Assembly: GCF_000317145.1 (NCBI RefSeq)
Contig: NC_020053.1
Coordinates: 332,519-396,518 of the forward strand
Direction: 5' to 3'
Length of the DNA: 64,000 bases
Source of the DNA: Chamaesiphon minutus PCC 6605
GTDB taxonomy: Bacteria; Cyanobacteriota; Cyanobacteriia; Cyanobacteriales; Chamaesiphonaceae
The notes under the pieces are model-generated. The model saw nothing but the letters and a program-made list of their open reading frames with translations. It was not told the origin of the DNA and did not search any database. This document shows, piece by piece, positions 17,685 through 25,572 of the stretch. Position 1 is the first letter of the stretch. Each line of letters begins with the position of its first letter. The position numbers and the translations under genes are program-made.

Positions 17685-18427
17685 TGGCTCAGATTCATTG
17701 GGTTGGCGGTAATTTACCACAAGTCGGTAAATCCTGGGCAGTTAGAGCATTGACGGAAAGTTTATTTTTCAATGATTTCCAATTCGTTCCCATCGTTGTC
17801 GATACCAGTCCCAATTCACCATTAAGTGAAATCTATAATCCCTTTTTATTAGAATCTCATGCTCCCAGTCAATATTTCATTAGCAATAATTTAGATGCCG
17901 ATGAAATCTTCAAATTAGTACATACCCACAAAAGATTAGTAGTTAAGTTAGCCAGTCACTCTCAAGTAAAGTTTTTAGAATGGATAACTATCTCAGGTAT
18001 TCTTACCGCCGATATCAGACATAATTTCTGGTTCGTCAGTAACGGGCATCGAGACAGTATTAACTACTTTCAAGAGCTATGTAACTACGATTGGCAGCTC
18101 AATTGGGTGAGGAATCAATACGCACGGGTTTGGGGCAATTTAGAGGAGACGGACGACGAAACAGATCCGTTTAACATCTGCGATCTACCAGGAATAATTA
18201 CCAATCCCACAGAAATCGAATTCATCGAAGCAAGTGGGGCAATCCTTCATCATTTAGCCCACCCAGAAAATATCGAAATTCCAGTATTAACAAGGGTAAG
18301 AATTCAGCGATTCCTAACTCAAAGTCATCAAAATTTTCTAGGCATAGCAACTCAATCTACTAAACCACCGCCACCACCCAAAATCATCTCTAGACAAGTA
18401 GAAAACGAAGAAGACATTCCATATTAA
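17684..18427 (+). CDS. P-loop protein resembling MobD/TraL-type ATPases
   Basis: 247 residues. The N-terminus reads IHWVGGNLPQVGKSWAVRAL, a deviant Walker A (GGN...VGKS) like that of ParA/MinD relatives such as TraL/MobD found in conjugation loci. A hydrophobic strand with an aspartate (FVPIVVDTSPNSPLSEIYN) follows, as in that superfamily, and the rest is mixed alpha/beta. The last 30 residues are proline-rich (STKPPPPPKIIS). It overlaps the DUF192 gene by one base. The P-loop is seen; the subfamily and any role in DNA transfer are inferred. Confidence 0.6.
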   Translation: MAQIHWVGGNLPQVGKSWAVRALTESLFFNDFQFVPIVVDTSPNSPLSEIYNPFLLESHAPSQYFISNNLDADEIFKLVHTHKRLVVKLASHSQVKFLEWITISGILTADIRHNFWFVSNGHRDSINYFQELCNYDWQLNWVRNQYARVWGNLEETDDETDPFNICDLPGIITNPTEIEFIEASGAILHHLAHPENIEIPVLTRVRIQRFLTQSHQNFLGIATQSTKPPPPPKIISRQVENEEDIPY

Positions 18428-18507
18428 ATTTTTCCCCTTTCCCCTTTCCCCTTTCCCCTTTCCCCCACACCCCACTAGTAAATTTAACCGCACACTAACT
18501 TACAAAG

Positions 18508-21500
18508 ATGTCTATTAAATTAATCAATTACGATCTCATCAATAGAAGACCTCAAATCTCTGTAAGTTCTGGCGCGATTAGATCGGAGATTAGGGAAGGT
18601 ACTACCATAGAACAATTAATGCGACGGCAAGGATTACTAAAAGAGGGCGAACAGCCAACATTTTACGTCGCTCCCTACTCCAAATATATCAACGTTGATG
18701 ACCTCACCAACCATGCCCCTAAAGGCACCGTCTTACTAGCTACAAGCTCGGCTCAACTATATTTTGGTACTCCTGAAGTTAAGGCGGCAATTAAGATGTT
18801 AATGCCCCTAGAAACCCAGATTCCAGGTTACGCCAGAGGTTTATTCGCCAAAGGACAGAGCCAGTCCCTAGATCGTCAGTTGAAGGTACTGGTAGTAGAC
18901 CATGAAACGGGTCAGAACAACTACGATATCCCAGAAATAGCGATCCGCAATATTGCCGCCGACGGTGCGAGCATAATCGATCGATCCGTAGGCGAACGGA
19001 TGAAATTAATTGAGGATGTCGGCTTATCCCAAGTGCGCGGATACAGCCTCGATCCCCAAATCGGCTCCTACTATATCAAGGGTACTCTCACCCCTCTCAA
19101 TCTCCAGAAATACTTTGCCACTCATGGGGTGGATGTAGATGTAGATTTAGTCTTAACCACATCAATGCTCAAAGGTTTGGGTGGTGGTAAACTTCCCCCT
19201 GAAATCGGCATTCATCAAGTCGAGCCTGCGGATCTGTTTATCACTAGAACCGAACGATTCCGTCAAACTACCGCCAAACTCGGTTCCGTGCAGGACTTAT
19301 ACGCTCTGGGATTGGCAAAAGATGTAAGCATCCCCGTTCAGACAGCGATTCAAGATTTGCAACAAAAGCAGATGGATCTCATCAGTCTGGCGGAAGATTA
19401 CGTCCGCACCTTCAAAATCTCCCAACAGGAGGAGGTGAAAAAGGGCAACCCCGAAGTCGAACTACCAGGAAATATCGCGTTCATCGATACGATCTTAGAA
19501 TCCAAGAACTGGGGACTGCTCGAATTACCTAGCGTCCGCGCGAACCTCCAGGAATACGTGGACGGGCAAATTAAGAATATTAATGAAGGAGCGATCTCAT
19601 CAATGCGGGGTGAGTTTCGCCCGATAGTAGTCTGTGGCGAACTCAAGCATAATCAAATCGCTGGATCTGGACTCACGACTGGCGATAAACATGTCGCGCT
19701 GCGGTTTCCCGTTCTCAATCGCGGACAAGTCCAAGCGGTAGAAGTTAATAACAACATCTCCATATTCCTCAATCCCGAACTAGAGGGAATTATCCCCGAT
19801 GCCATTTATGTCGGTCGTCAGACACTGGCTGAGATCGAGCAAGATGACCCCCAAACCTATCAGCAGATTATCGAAGAGTTTGGATCGATCGCAGCAGCAC
19901 AGACATCTTGGCGGACGAATTTGGAGGCGATGAAGGCGGATTTCGATGGGGATCAGATCGCCCTATTTGCCGAACGAGATTATCCCAATTTCTATCAGGA
20001 AGTCGTCGATAACCTCACCCCAGAAAAGTTGATGCACTTCGTTTCTAAGGATAAAAAACAACTAATTCAGAGTGAAGATTTACCTGGGATGGTAGTCGAA
20101 CGGTTGAAGGATTATGTGGGGATTATCAATAGCGAACTGAGTAAAATCAATAAACTCTATGCAAGTTTGGATTTTATCATCGCCAGCACGGATGGAGAGT
20201 TATCAGCGGCAGATCGCCGATCTGCAGAAAAGCTCAAAACCGAGACACTGCAACTAATTTACAGCTCTTTTCAAAAGTATCGAGCGGATGCAAAATCTGT
20301 GGTCGAGCCAGATGTTAGTTTACAACTGGAAATTCCGCCAGAACTTCAAACCACATTCGAGCAGTTCACACCTTTGTTTAGCGTCGATTTCATCAAAGAG
20401 CAGACGGATAATCCCCACGCTCAAGCTAACTATCTCCATATAGTGAGAAAGCCAATCGCGCAGTTACTAGGTGCGTATCACGCGGAGACTCTTGCAGCTA
20501 AACCCATCAATGCGAAGAAGGGGATTGTTTTTCCTTCAGCTCTGATTGAGGATATGGAGAAAGTCAAGTCCATGAAGCTGACGGCGATCCGTGAGGGTAA
20601 GGCAGATCCAGCTTTACTGGTGAATTATCTTGAGAACTACGCGAGCGTGCGCGAACGGTTAAGTAAGATTATCGATCTCTCTCAACCATTGACGAGTAAC
20701 CAACCAACGATCGATCCCGATACTAATCTACCCCTGATTTTCATCGAAAAGATCGAGGTTACTCCCAACCATCCATACAATCCCGCCCAAATTGACAATT
20801 ACTTACGCGATTACCAAACCATCGTGCTAAGAAAGTGCATCGAGATAGTAGATAGAGAAAATCAACGAGCGGTGGATTTTGTCAAATCTGGGGTCAAACC
20901 AAGCGAGGGGACAGTCTATGCTGTTACAAACAAGCTACCCGAACTCGATGCTGGCATCCAATTACTCAAACGATTCATCGTTGAGGAGAACCACCAGAAT
21001 CGGCTACCACCGAGCAGTAGCATGACCTTGAACGCACTAATCGGTCAACTACGCTCTGTTCCAGTCGAGCCAGAAATGAAGGCAATGGTCGCCAATTTCC
21101 GCGACGATTACCAGAATCTTCAATCGAGGATCGCACTTGAGAAAAAAGCCCTAGATGATTTCAAATTTGGCAAACCGATCGTCCTCAATATCTACACCAC
21201 CAATGGCAGTAAAATTGTCGTCGGCGACTGTAATGTCAGCGAGATTAACACTTTTCGCCAACTCGAAGGCAAGGGAGCGATCGAATCTAGCAATGGCTTG
21301 GTGACTTTTTATCCCGCTAATTCGTCAACCTCGCTAGGGATCGACTACCAGTACACGCTGGGATCGCTCGCCAAAACTTCGGCTACTACTGAAGGCAAAC
21401 AGCCTGTGGACGATTTTGAGTTTGAAGTCCTCTACAACCGTATTGACGAACTCAAAGCCGAATCCCGCGAAGTCTTGGCAGATTTCCGCGACCAAATCGA

Positions 21501-23877
21501 GCAGCGAGGCTGGGATAAGCGTGAGGTATTTGCTGCAATCGCTCAAATGGTGGGAGAGAAAGCAATCTCTCAAGACTTTTTGTTGAGTGCTTTACCCCAG
21601 ACACTGAATGAATTTATCTTCAAGCAGGGGGCGGGGCAGATTATTATGGATACCCAATATCCAGATTACCTTACCAAACCCACCAAGTACTTTGTGATGG
21701 CAGGTAGCGATGGTACTAAACAACTTAAAGCACAGACAGAAGTAGACGGTAAACAGCAGTGGATCGAAGCTGGTCAGTTGACTGGCTACGGCATTCAACT
21801 GCTGGACAAGACTAGCTTCAAGGGCACGATCGAGCCTAACTACAACACCGTCACGTTCAAATCGCCGATGTTAGAGGGCAATCAGCGATCGGTGTTGGTG
21901 GGCAAACTTACCAAGGAGGGTAAGCATTTAATCGACAGTGACGATGTGAGGGAGATCCGCATCATCCGCACTCAGACACCAAATTATCGACTATTAGTGC
22001 CATCAGAGCAGATAGATATTAAAGTTAGCGACATCGCTCCAGAAATTACAGCAATTTTGGGCGACGGGCAATCGGCAGAGCTGACGCTCGAACGACTCAA
22101 GATTTTTGATAACAAGTTCTCTGCAACAGTAGCGATTGCTGATGTAACTTACTATCTTTCAGGAGTAAATTCTAGTCCCATTTACGAGAAAAAAAATCGC
22201 GATACTGTCATCGAACCCGTCCGCACGGAACGGTTTGAAGCGATATCAGTCGATTTAGTCAGAGATCTTGAGCCAAATTCAACGATCGAGGTCTACAGCG
22301 GTGAGACAAGGATTGGGGAGATTACGCAAACTGCCGAGCAAAAATTTTGGGGCAATCGGATTAACGAGCTGGCAGATACCGATGAGATCTCGATTAAAGT
22401 GCAGAGTGTCATCACCAAACAAGTTGGATATAAAATATCGATCGATGAAGATACTCTCCACAATAGCAATGTCTGGGCGGATGTCGAACCAGCCAGAACT
22501 TATCAGCGCGTTACAAAAGATGAGGTGCAAAGTCCAAACTTAACAGCCAGGGAATTGAAATCAAGCGAATTTAAGAGCGACCGCCTTGGTGACGCGCTTC
22601 GAGATCGAGTTAAGGTTGTTTTGGAAGAGGCAAGTCGCAACCTGCGTCGTCAAGCCGACTGTAATTCTTTTCCGCAATCTTTTTCAGTTAAGGTCATGGT
22701 GCCTGTTGTTGATGAGTCAGGATTGAGAGAAATGGAGCAGCTACAGTTAGTCATACCAGACAACAAGATTGTTGCGGTCGAAAAAAGGCTCAAAGAGAAG
22801 GATGTCAATTATACAAAAATGGAACGTGGTATCCCCGCCAGCTATGAGGAATCTCGTCGTTCCTATACGGTATTGCGGCTCGATCCAGCAGGATTGGAAA
22901 GTTCGGTCAAAAGCATGATTTCTAAACAACTAGGGAAGCCAGTCACTCAAGCAGACTACCAAGCTAAACTTGCCAGCATCCCCATTACTCGTTATCGGTG
23001 TCCGGTCGAACTTCACAGTCTCAAACAATGGATCGAACGATACCCGCAAGCCACAGATACCCCAGTGTTAGATCTGAACAAATCTAGACCTGTCTCTTAC
23101 AGTCTAAAACCGATCGCTGGAGAGGTGTTAACTAGATTCAATGGTAAAGGAGTCGAGATTGGATCGTCGGTCATGTTTGAATTTATCAATTCGAGACAGC
23201 GAGACACAACGGTTTATCATCTAGGCTTACCAATCAGTGCTGAACTACCCAGTGAGGATGGCAAATCAACCCGATACTTTGCGGTGGTGGAATCTGCCGT
23301 ATTACAAACTTATCTCAACGATCGTGCTGTCAGTCACGTTTTGGTGCGGGATGGGATTGAGCGGAGTAACCCAATCCTCAACTCTTACAGCGCAAACAAG
23401 GACTGGACTAAGCTACAGTCTCGCGCTCAGACTGATATCATGATGGGCTTTGTGGCTAACAAATATATTGGAATTCCACTCGAAGCTAGAAGTCGCACGT
23501 CTATGTACCGTGACAACTGGGGTACTAATGCCAATGCCACAACCTACAACTTGGCAGATGTAGTAATGGTCAGCGGTAATCGGACGGGTAAGGATACTAG
23601 CAACGAGTTACTAGCACAGCATTTTCGTACTCAGTATGTACCACAGATCGATATTGCAACAAAGGCTAAAGCGAAGTTTTTAGTCGGTGCTGACACGGGC
23701 ATCGATAAAATGACCAGAGATTATCTTGTGGAAGCGGGCTATGACTTGTACCTCAACTCTGCGGGTATATACGAGGCAAGTCCAGCTCAAGAGCAAGCAG
23801 AGCAATCTATCCCAGCATCTGTCCCAACACAGACAGAAAATCAGGAACTGGAAGCAGAAATAGAGATAGCAATATAA
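18508..23877 (+). CDS. Giant single-chain two-barrel RNA-polymerase-like protein (YonO/RdRP-like)
   Basis: 1789 residues. Residues 478-482 read DFDGD within EAMKADFDGDQIALF, the metal-binding signature of the catalytic double-psi barrel of multisubunit RNA polymerase beta-prime (NADFDGDQ) and of RdRP/YonO enzymes. About 80 residues before it is R399 in KHVALRFPVLNRGQVQAVEV, the place of the conserved R-x-P strand. An upstream first barrel is suggested by D152-G153-A-S and K191-G in SYYIKGTLTPLNLQ, comparable to the DG and KG motifs of RdRPs. After the catalytic loop, DYVGIINSELSKINKLYASL and IYSSFQKYRADAKSVV recall the helices that follow DxDGD in RdRPs. Residues 800-1650 are unassigned; about 1685-1755 form a Rossmann-like end with FLVGADTGIDKMTRDYL. 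It closes the conjugation gene run, suggesting a polymerase used during or after plasmid transfer (inference). Not a normal rpoC: order, length and surrounding motifs differ. Confidence 0.7.
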   Translation: MSIKLINYDLINRRPQISVSSGAIRSEIREGTTIEQLMRRQGLLKEGEQPTFYVAPYSKYINVDDLTNHAPKGTVLLATSSAQLYFGTPEVKAAIKMLMPLETQIPGYARGLFAKGQSQSLDRQLKVLVVDHETGQNNYDIPEIAIRNIAADGASIIDRSVGERMKLIEDVGLSQVRGYSLDPQIGSYYIKGTLTPLNLQKYFATHGVDVDVDLVLTTSMLKGLGGGKLPPEIGIHQVEPADLFITRTERFRQTTAKLGSVQDLYALGLAKDVSIPVQTAIQDLQQKQMDLISLAEDYVRTFKISQQEEVKKGNPEVELPGNIAFIDTILESKNWGLLELPSVRANLQEYVDGQIKNINEGAISSMRGEFRPIVVCGELKHNQIAGSGLTTGDKHVALRFPVLNRGQVQAVEVNNNISIFLNPELEGIIPDAIYVGRQTLAEIEQDDPQTYQQIIEEFGSIAAAQTSWRTNLEAMKADFDGDQIALFAERDYPNFYQEVVDNLTPEKLMHFVSKDKKQLIQSEDLPGMVVERLKDYVGIINSELSKINKLYASLDFIIASTDGELSAADRRSAEKLKTETLQLIYSSFQKYRADAKSVVEPDVSLQLEIPPELQTTFEQFTPLFSVDFIKEQTDNPHAQANYLHIVRKPIAQLLGAYHAETLAAKPINAKKGIVFPSALIEDMEKVKSMKLTAIREGKADPALLVNYLENYASVRERLSKIIDLSQPLTSNQPTIDPDTNLPLIFIEKIEVTPNHPYNPAQIDNYLRDYQTIVLRKCIEIVDRENQRAVDFVKSGVKPSEGTVYAVTNKLPELDAGIQLLKRFIVEENHQNRLPPSSSMTLNALIGQLRSVPVEPEMKAMVANFRDDYQNLQSRIALEKKALDDFKFGKPIVLNIYTTNGSKIVVGDCNVSEINTFRQLEGKGAIESSNGLVTFYPANSSTSLGIDYQYTLGSLAKTSATTEGKQPVDDFEFEVLYNRIDELKAESREVLADFRDQIEQRGWDKREVFAAIAQMVGEKAISQDFLLSALPQTLNEFIFKQGAGQIIMDTQYPDYLTKPTKYFVMAGSDGTKQLKAQTEVDGKQQWIEAGQLTGYGIQLLDKTSFKGTIEPNYNTVTFKSPMLEGNQRSVLVGKLTKEGKHLIDSDDVREIRIIRTQTPNYRLLVPSEQIDIKVSDIAPEITAILGDGQSAELTLERLKIFDNKFSATVAIADVTYYLSGVNSSPIYEKKNRDTVIEPVRTERFEAISVDLVRDLEPNSTIEVYSGETRIGEITQTAEQKFWGNRINELADTDEISIKVQSVITKQVGYKISIDEDTLHNSNVWADVEPARTYQRVTKDEVQSPNLTARELKSSEFKSDRLGDALRDRVKVVLEEASRNLRRQADCNSFPQSFSVKVMVPVVDESGLREMEQLQLVIPDNKIVAVEKRLKEKDVNYTKMERGIPASYEESRRSYTVLRLDPAGLESSVKSMISKQLGKPVTQADYQAKLASIPITRYRCPVELHSLKQWIERYPQATDTPVLDLNKSRPVSYSLKPIAGEVLTRFNGKGVEIGSSVMFEFINSRQRDTTVYHLGLPISAELPSEDGKSTRYFAVVESAVLQTYLNDRAVSHVLVRDGIERSNPILNSYSANKDWTKLQSRAQTDIMMGFVANKYIGIPLEARSRTSMYRDNWGTNANATTYNLADVVMVSGNRTGKDTSNELLAQHFRTQYVPQIDIATKAKAKFLVGADTGIDKMTRDYLVEAGYDLYLNSAGIYEASPAQEQAEQSIPASVPTQTENQELEAEIEIAI

Positions 23878-23997
23878 CTAATGCACTGGAAATATCGAAC
23901 AGTCTTGCTCCAATGATGTAATAGAAAAAGCAGAAGATGTATGAATTTTATCTTCTACTTTTTCTATCAATTACTATTGAAACAGGGCAAAATTCAT

Positions 23998-24402
23998 TTA
24001 CATCCCGTACATTTCTAATTCTCGCCAATTAGTGCTTGGTCTAGGCTCGTCACTATCATTATCCCAAGCCCGTAAGTCTTTTTGTATGTCGTGATAGTCA
24101 TGGGCATCTTGTTTTTTCTCTTTTATCCATCGGCCTTTCTGCTGTTCTTCTGTTTCAGACTCGTACTCAGACTCCATTTTTAGGATTTCGGTTATTTCTT
24201 GAGCAGCTCTTTTCTCACGATTCGTAAGTATTTTCAGAGGCTCCTTATAGCCATTTTCAACATGGTTTTTCAAAAACTTTGCTCGATCTGTTGGAATAAG
24301 CATTCCATTTGCATAGTAGCTTAAGAGATCGTCTGGTTCTAACGGACAACCAAAGTCAAGTTCAAAAATCCTCTGATCGTTAACGTTAATCATAGTTACC
24401 AT
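23998..24402 (-). CDS. Hypothetical protein, 134 aa
   Basis: Family not recognised. The N-terminal half contains IFELDFGCPLEPDDLLSYYA. The C-terminal half is strongly charged and helical (EITEILKMESEYESETEE). No signal peptide. ATG at 24393 is an alternative start three codons in. It lies between the polymerase-like gene (converging) and the CRISPR array. Probably a real small soluble protein, but with no function that can be read. Confidence 0.5.
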   Translation of the reverse strand: MVTMINVNDQRIFELDFGCPLEPDDLLSYYANGMLIPTDRAKFLKNHVENGYKEPLKILTNREKRAAQEITEILKMESEYESETEEQQKGRWIKEKKQDAHDYHDIQKDLRAWDNDSDEPRPSTNWRELEMYGM

Positions 24403-24504
24403 GCTTATTCATCTACTCCAATTTTAACAACTGGTTCTACAAAATATCAGTGCAATTTGGCCTAACTACTGCCTATCGGTGACATTAATGGCAGTGCTAG
24501 AGAT

Positions 24505-24544
24505 TTAAACATCACTAATCTTTTGGGACTGGTGATGTTTGTAA
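24505..24544 (+). repeat. Decayed CRISPR-repeat-like element, inverted relative to the array
   Basis: The plus strand reads AACATCACTAATC, then GGGACTGGTGATGTTTGTAA. The last 18 bases match 16 of 18 at the end of the array repeat as it would be transcribed. It also forms a hairpin (AACATCAC/GTGATGTT), so a plain terminator is the alternative. Confidence 0.4.
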
Positions 24545-24582
24545 TAAAAATGCGCTTAACTCTCGATCGTTACTCCACTTAC

Positions 24583-25416
24583 TTACAGCACTAATCAGCC
24601 TTTCGGAGCCGATGTCATCGGTATTGCCCCGCAGAGTAAAGATCAGTTTGCCGTTCTCATAGCTCTCACTAGCCCCAAAGAAAAGCTGATGTCACCCATT
24701 AGTCTGTGGGACAACGTTGTCCCACAGAACTACCATCCTCAGCAGCCCAAAAAAAAGCTGCACAATTCGCCACACCTTAGTGGATCGACTTCTTACAACC
24801 CTCACCAGCCCCGAAAGGCTGATGTCACCGTGTAGATGTTGAGGACGATTGGCTTACCATGCTCCTTACAACCCTCACCAGCCCTGAAAGGCTGATGTCA
24901 TATTATCAATATGGTTTTGCGATGACACCCGATCGACTCTTACAACCCTCACCAGCCCCGAAGGACTGGTGTCACCGATCGCGTTGTTTCTGCCGGATCG
25001 TACACTAATCGATGGTCTTACAACCCTCACCAGCCCCGAAGGACTGGTGTCACAGCAGGTGGCTTAGATTCTTTCTTTGATTCGGGCAATTACAACCCTC
25101 ACCAGCCCCGAAAGGCTGATGTCACTCTGGCAGTTGTGCCGAAGATCGCCTCGCCGAAATCATTACAACCCTCACCAGCCCCGAAAGGCTGATGTCACGT
25201 TCGAGCCTCCCGACCTAAAACGGATAGCGCAGGATATTACAACCCTCACCAGCCCCGAAAGGCTGATGTCACGAGTAGATAATAAAATCGGTGTCGTTAG
25301 GTAGGTTATTACAACCCTCACCAGCCCCGAAAGGCTGATGTCACTCCTGGGAACCGAGCAAGGTCGCCACGCCTAACGTATTACAACCCTCACCAGCCCC
25401 GAAAGGCTGATGTCAC
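24583..25416 (-). CRISPR. Type I-C-like CRISPR array: 9 intact 36-bp repeats plus 3 decayed repeats
   Basis: Intact repeats start at 24793, 24866, 24940, 25018, 25090, 25163, 25237, 25309 and 25381. The eight spacers are 36-42 bp. Decayed repeats at about 24583-24618, 24657-24695 and 24728-24763 keep the spacing. Read on the minus strand, the repeat starts GTGACATCAGCC and ends GGCTGGTGAGGGTTGTAA. Its stem CATCAGCC/GGCTGGTG pairs fully with one G-U. Two variant repeats (24940, 25018) change the stem to CACCAGTC/GGCTGGTG, again with only a G-U, whereas the plus strand would have C-A mismatches. Transcription is therefore probably leftward, with the leader on the cas3 side and the decayed end leader-distal, the usual decay pattern. 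No spacer was seen to match elsewhere in the window. Confidence 0.95.
24704..24727. repeat. Perfect 24-bp palindrome inside a decayed spacer
   Basis: CTGTGGGACAAC is followed directly by its reverse complement GTTGTCCCACAG. It occupies the spacer position between the second and third decayed repeats. Spacers are not normally self-complementary, so this may be an inserted element, a terminator-like hairpin or a spacer from a palindromic site. Confidence 0.75.
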
Positions 25417-25572
25417 ACCAGCCATCCACAACGCTTATACAGCAAGTATTACACCCATGCCGATCGCGAACCTGTAGTTTGGCTGATAAATTCATCCCTT
25501 CAGAATAACACCTAAATGCTCATAATCTTTACTGTGTATGCGATCGCGAACCTCCCAGGAATTTGACCATCA
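25417..25572 (-). promoter_or_regulatory. Probable CRISPR leader / end of cas3 transcript
   Basis: This 156-bp stretch lies between the leader-proximal repeat and the cas3 stop, both on the minus strand. The array could have its own promoter here or be read through from cas3. Two near-identical words, CGATCGCGAACCT (about 25461 and 25541), are present. No strong promoter could be picked with confidence. Confidence 0.4.

Noticed and set aside
18508-23877. Reading the large protein as an ordinary chromosomal beta-prime (rpoC2-like) subunit
   Set aside because: Both putative barrels are on one chain, and the usual beta-prime zipper, zinc and trigger-loop motifs around NADFDGDQMAVH are absent; the context is a conjugation operon.
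25077-25304. A plus-strand reading frame across the CRISPR array
   Set aside because: It is made only of repeat and spacer sequence and has no ribosome-binding site.
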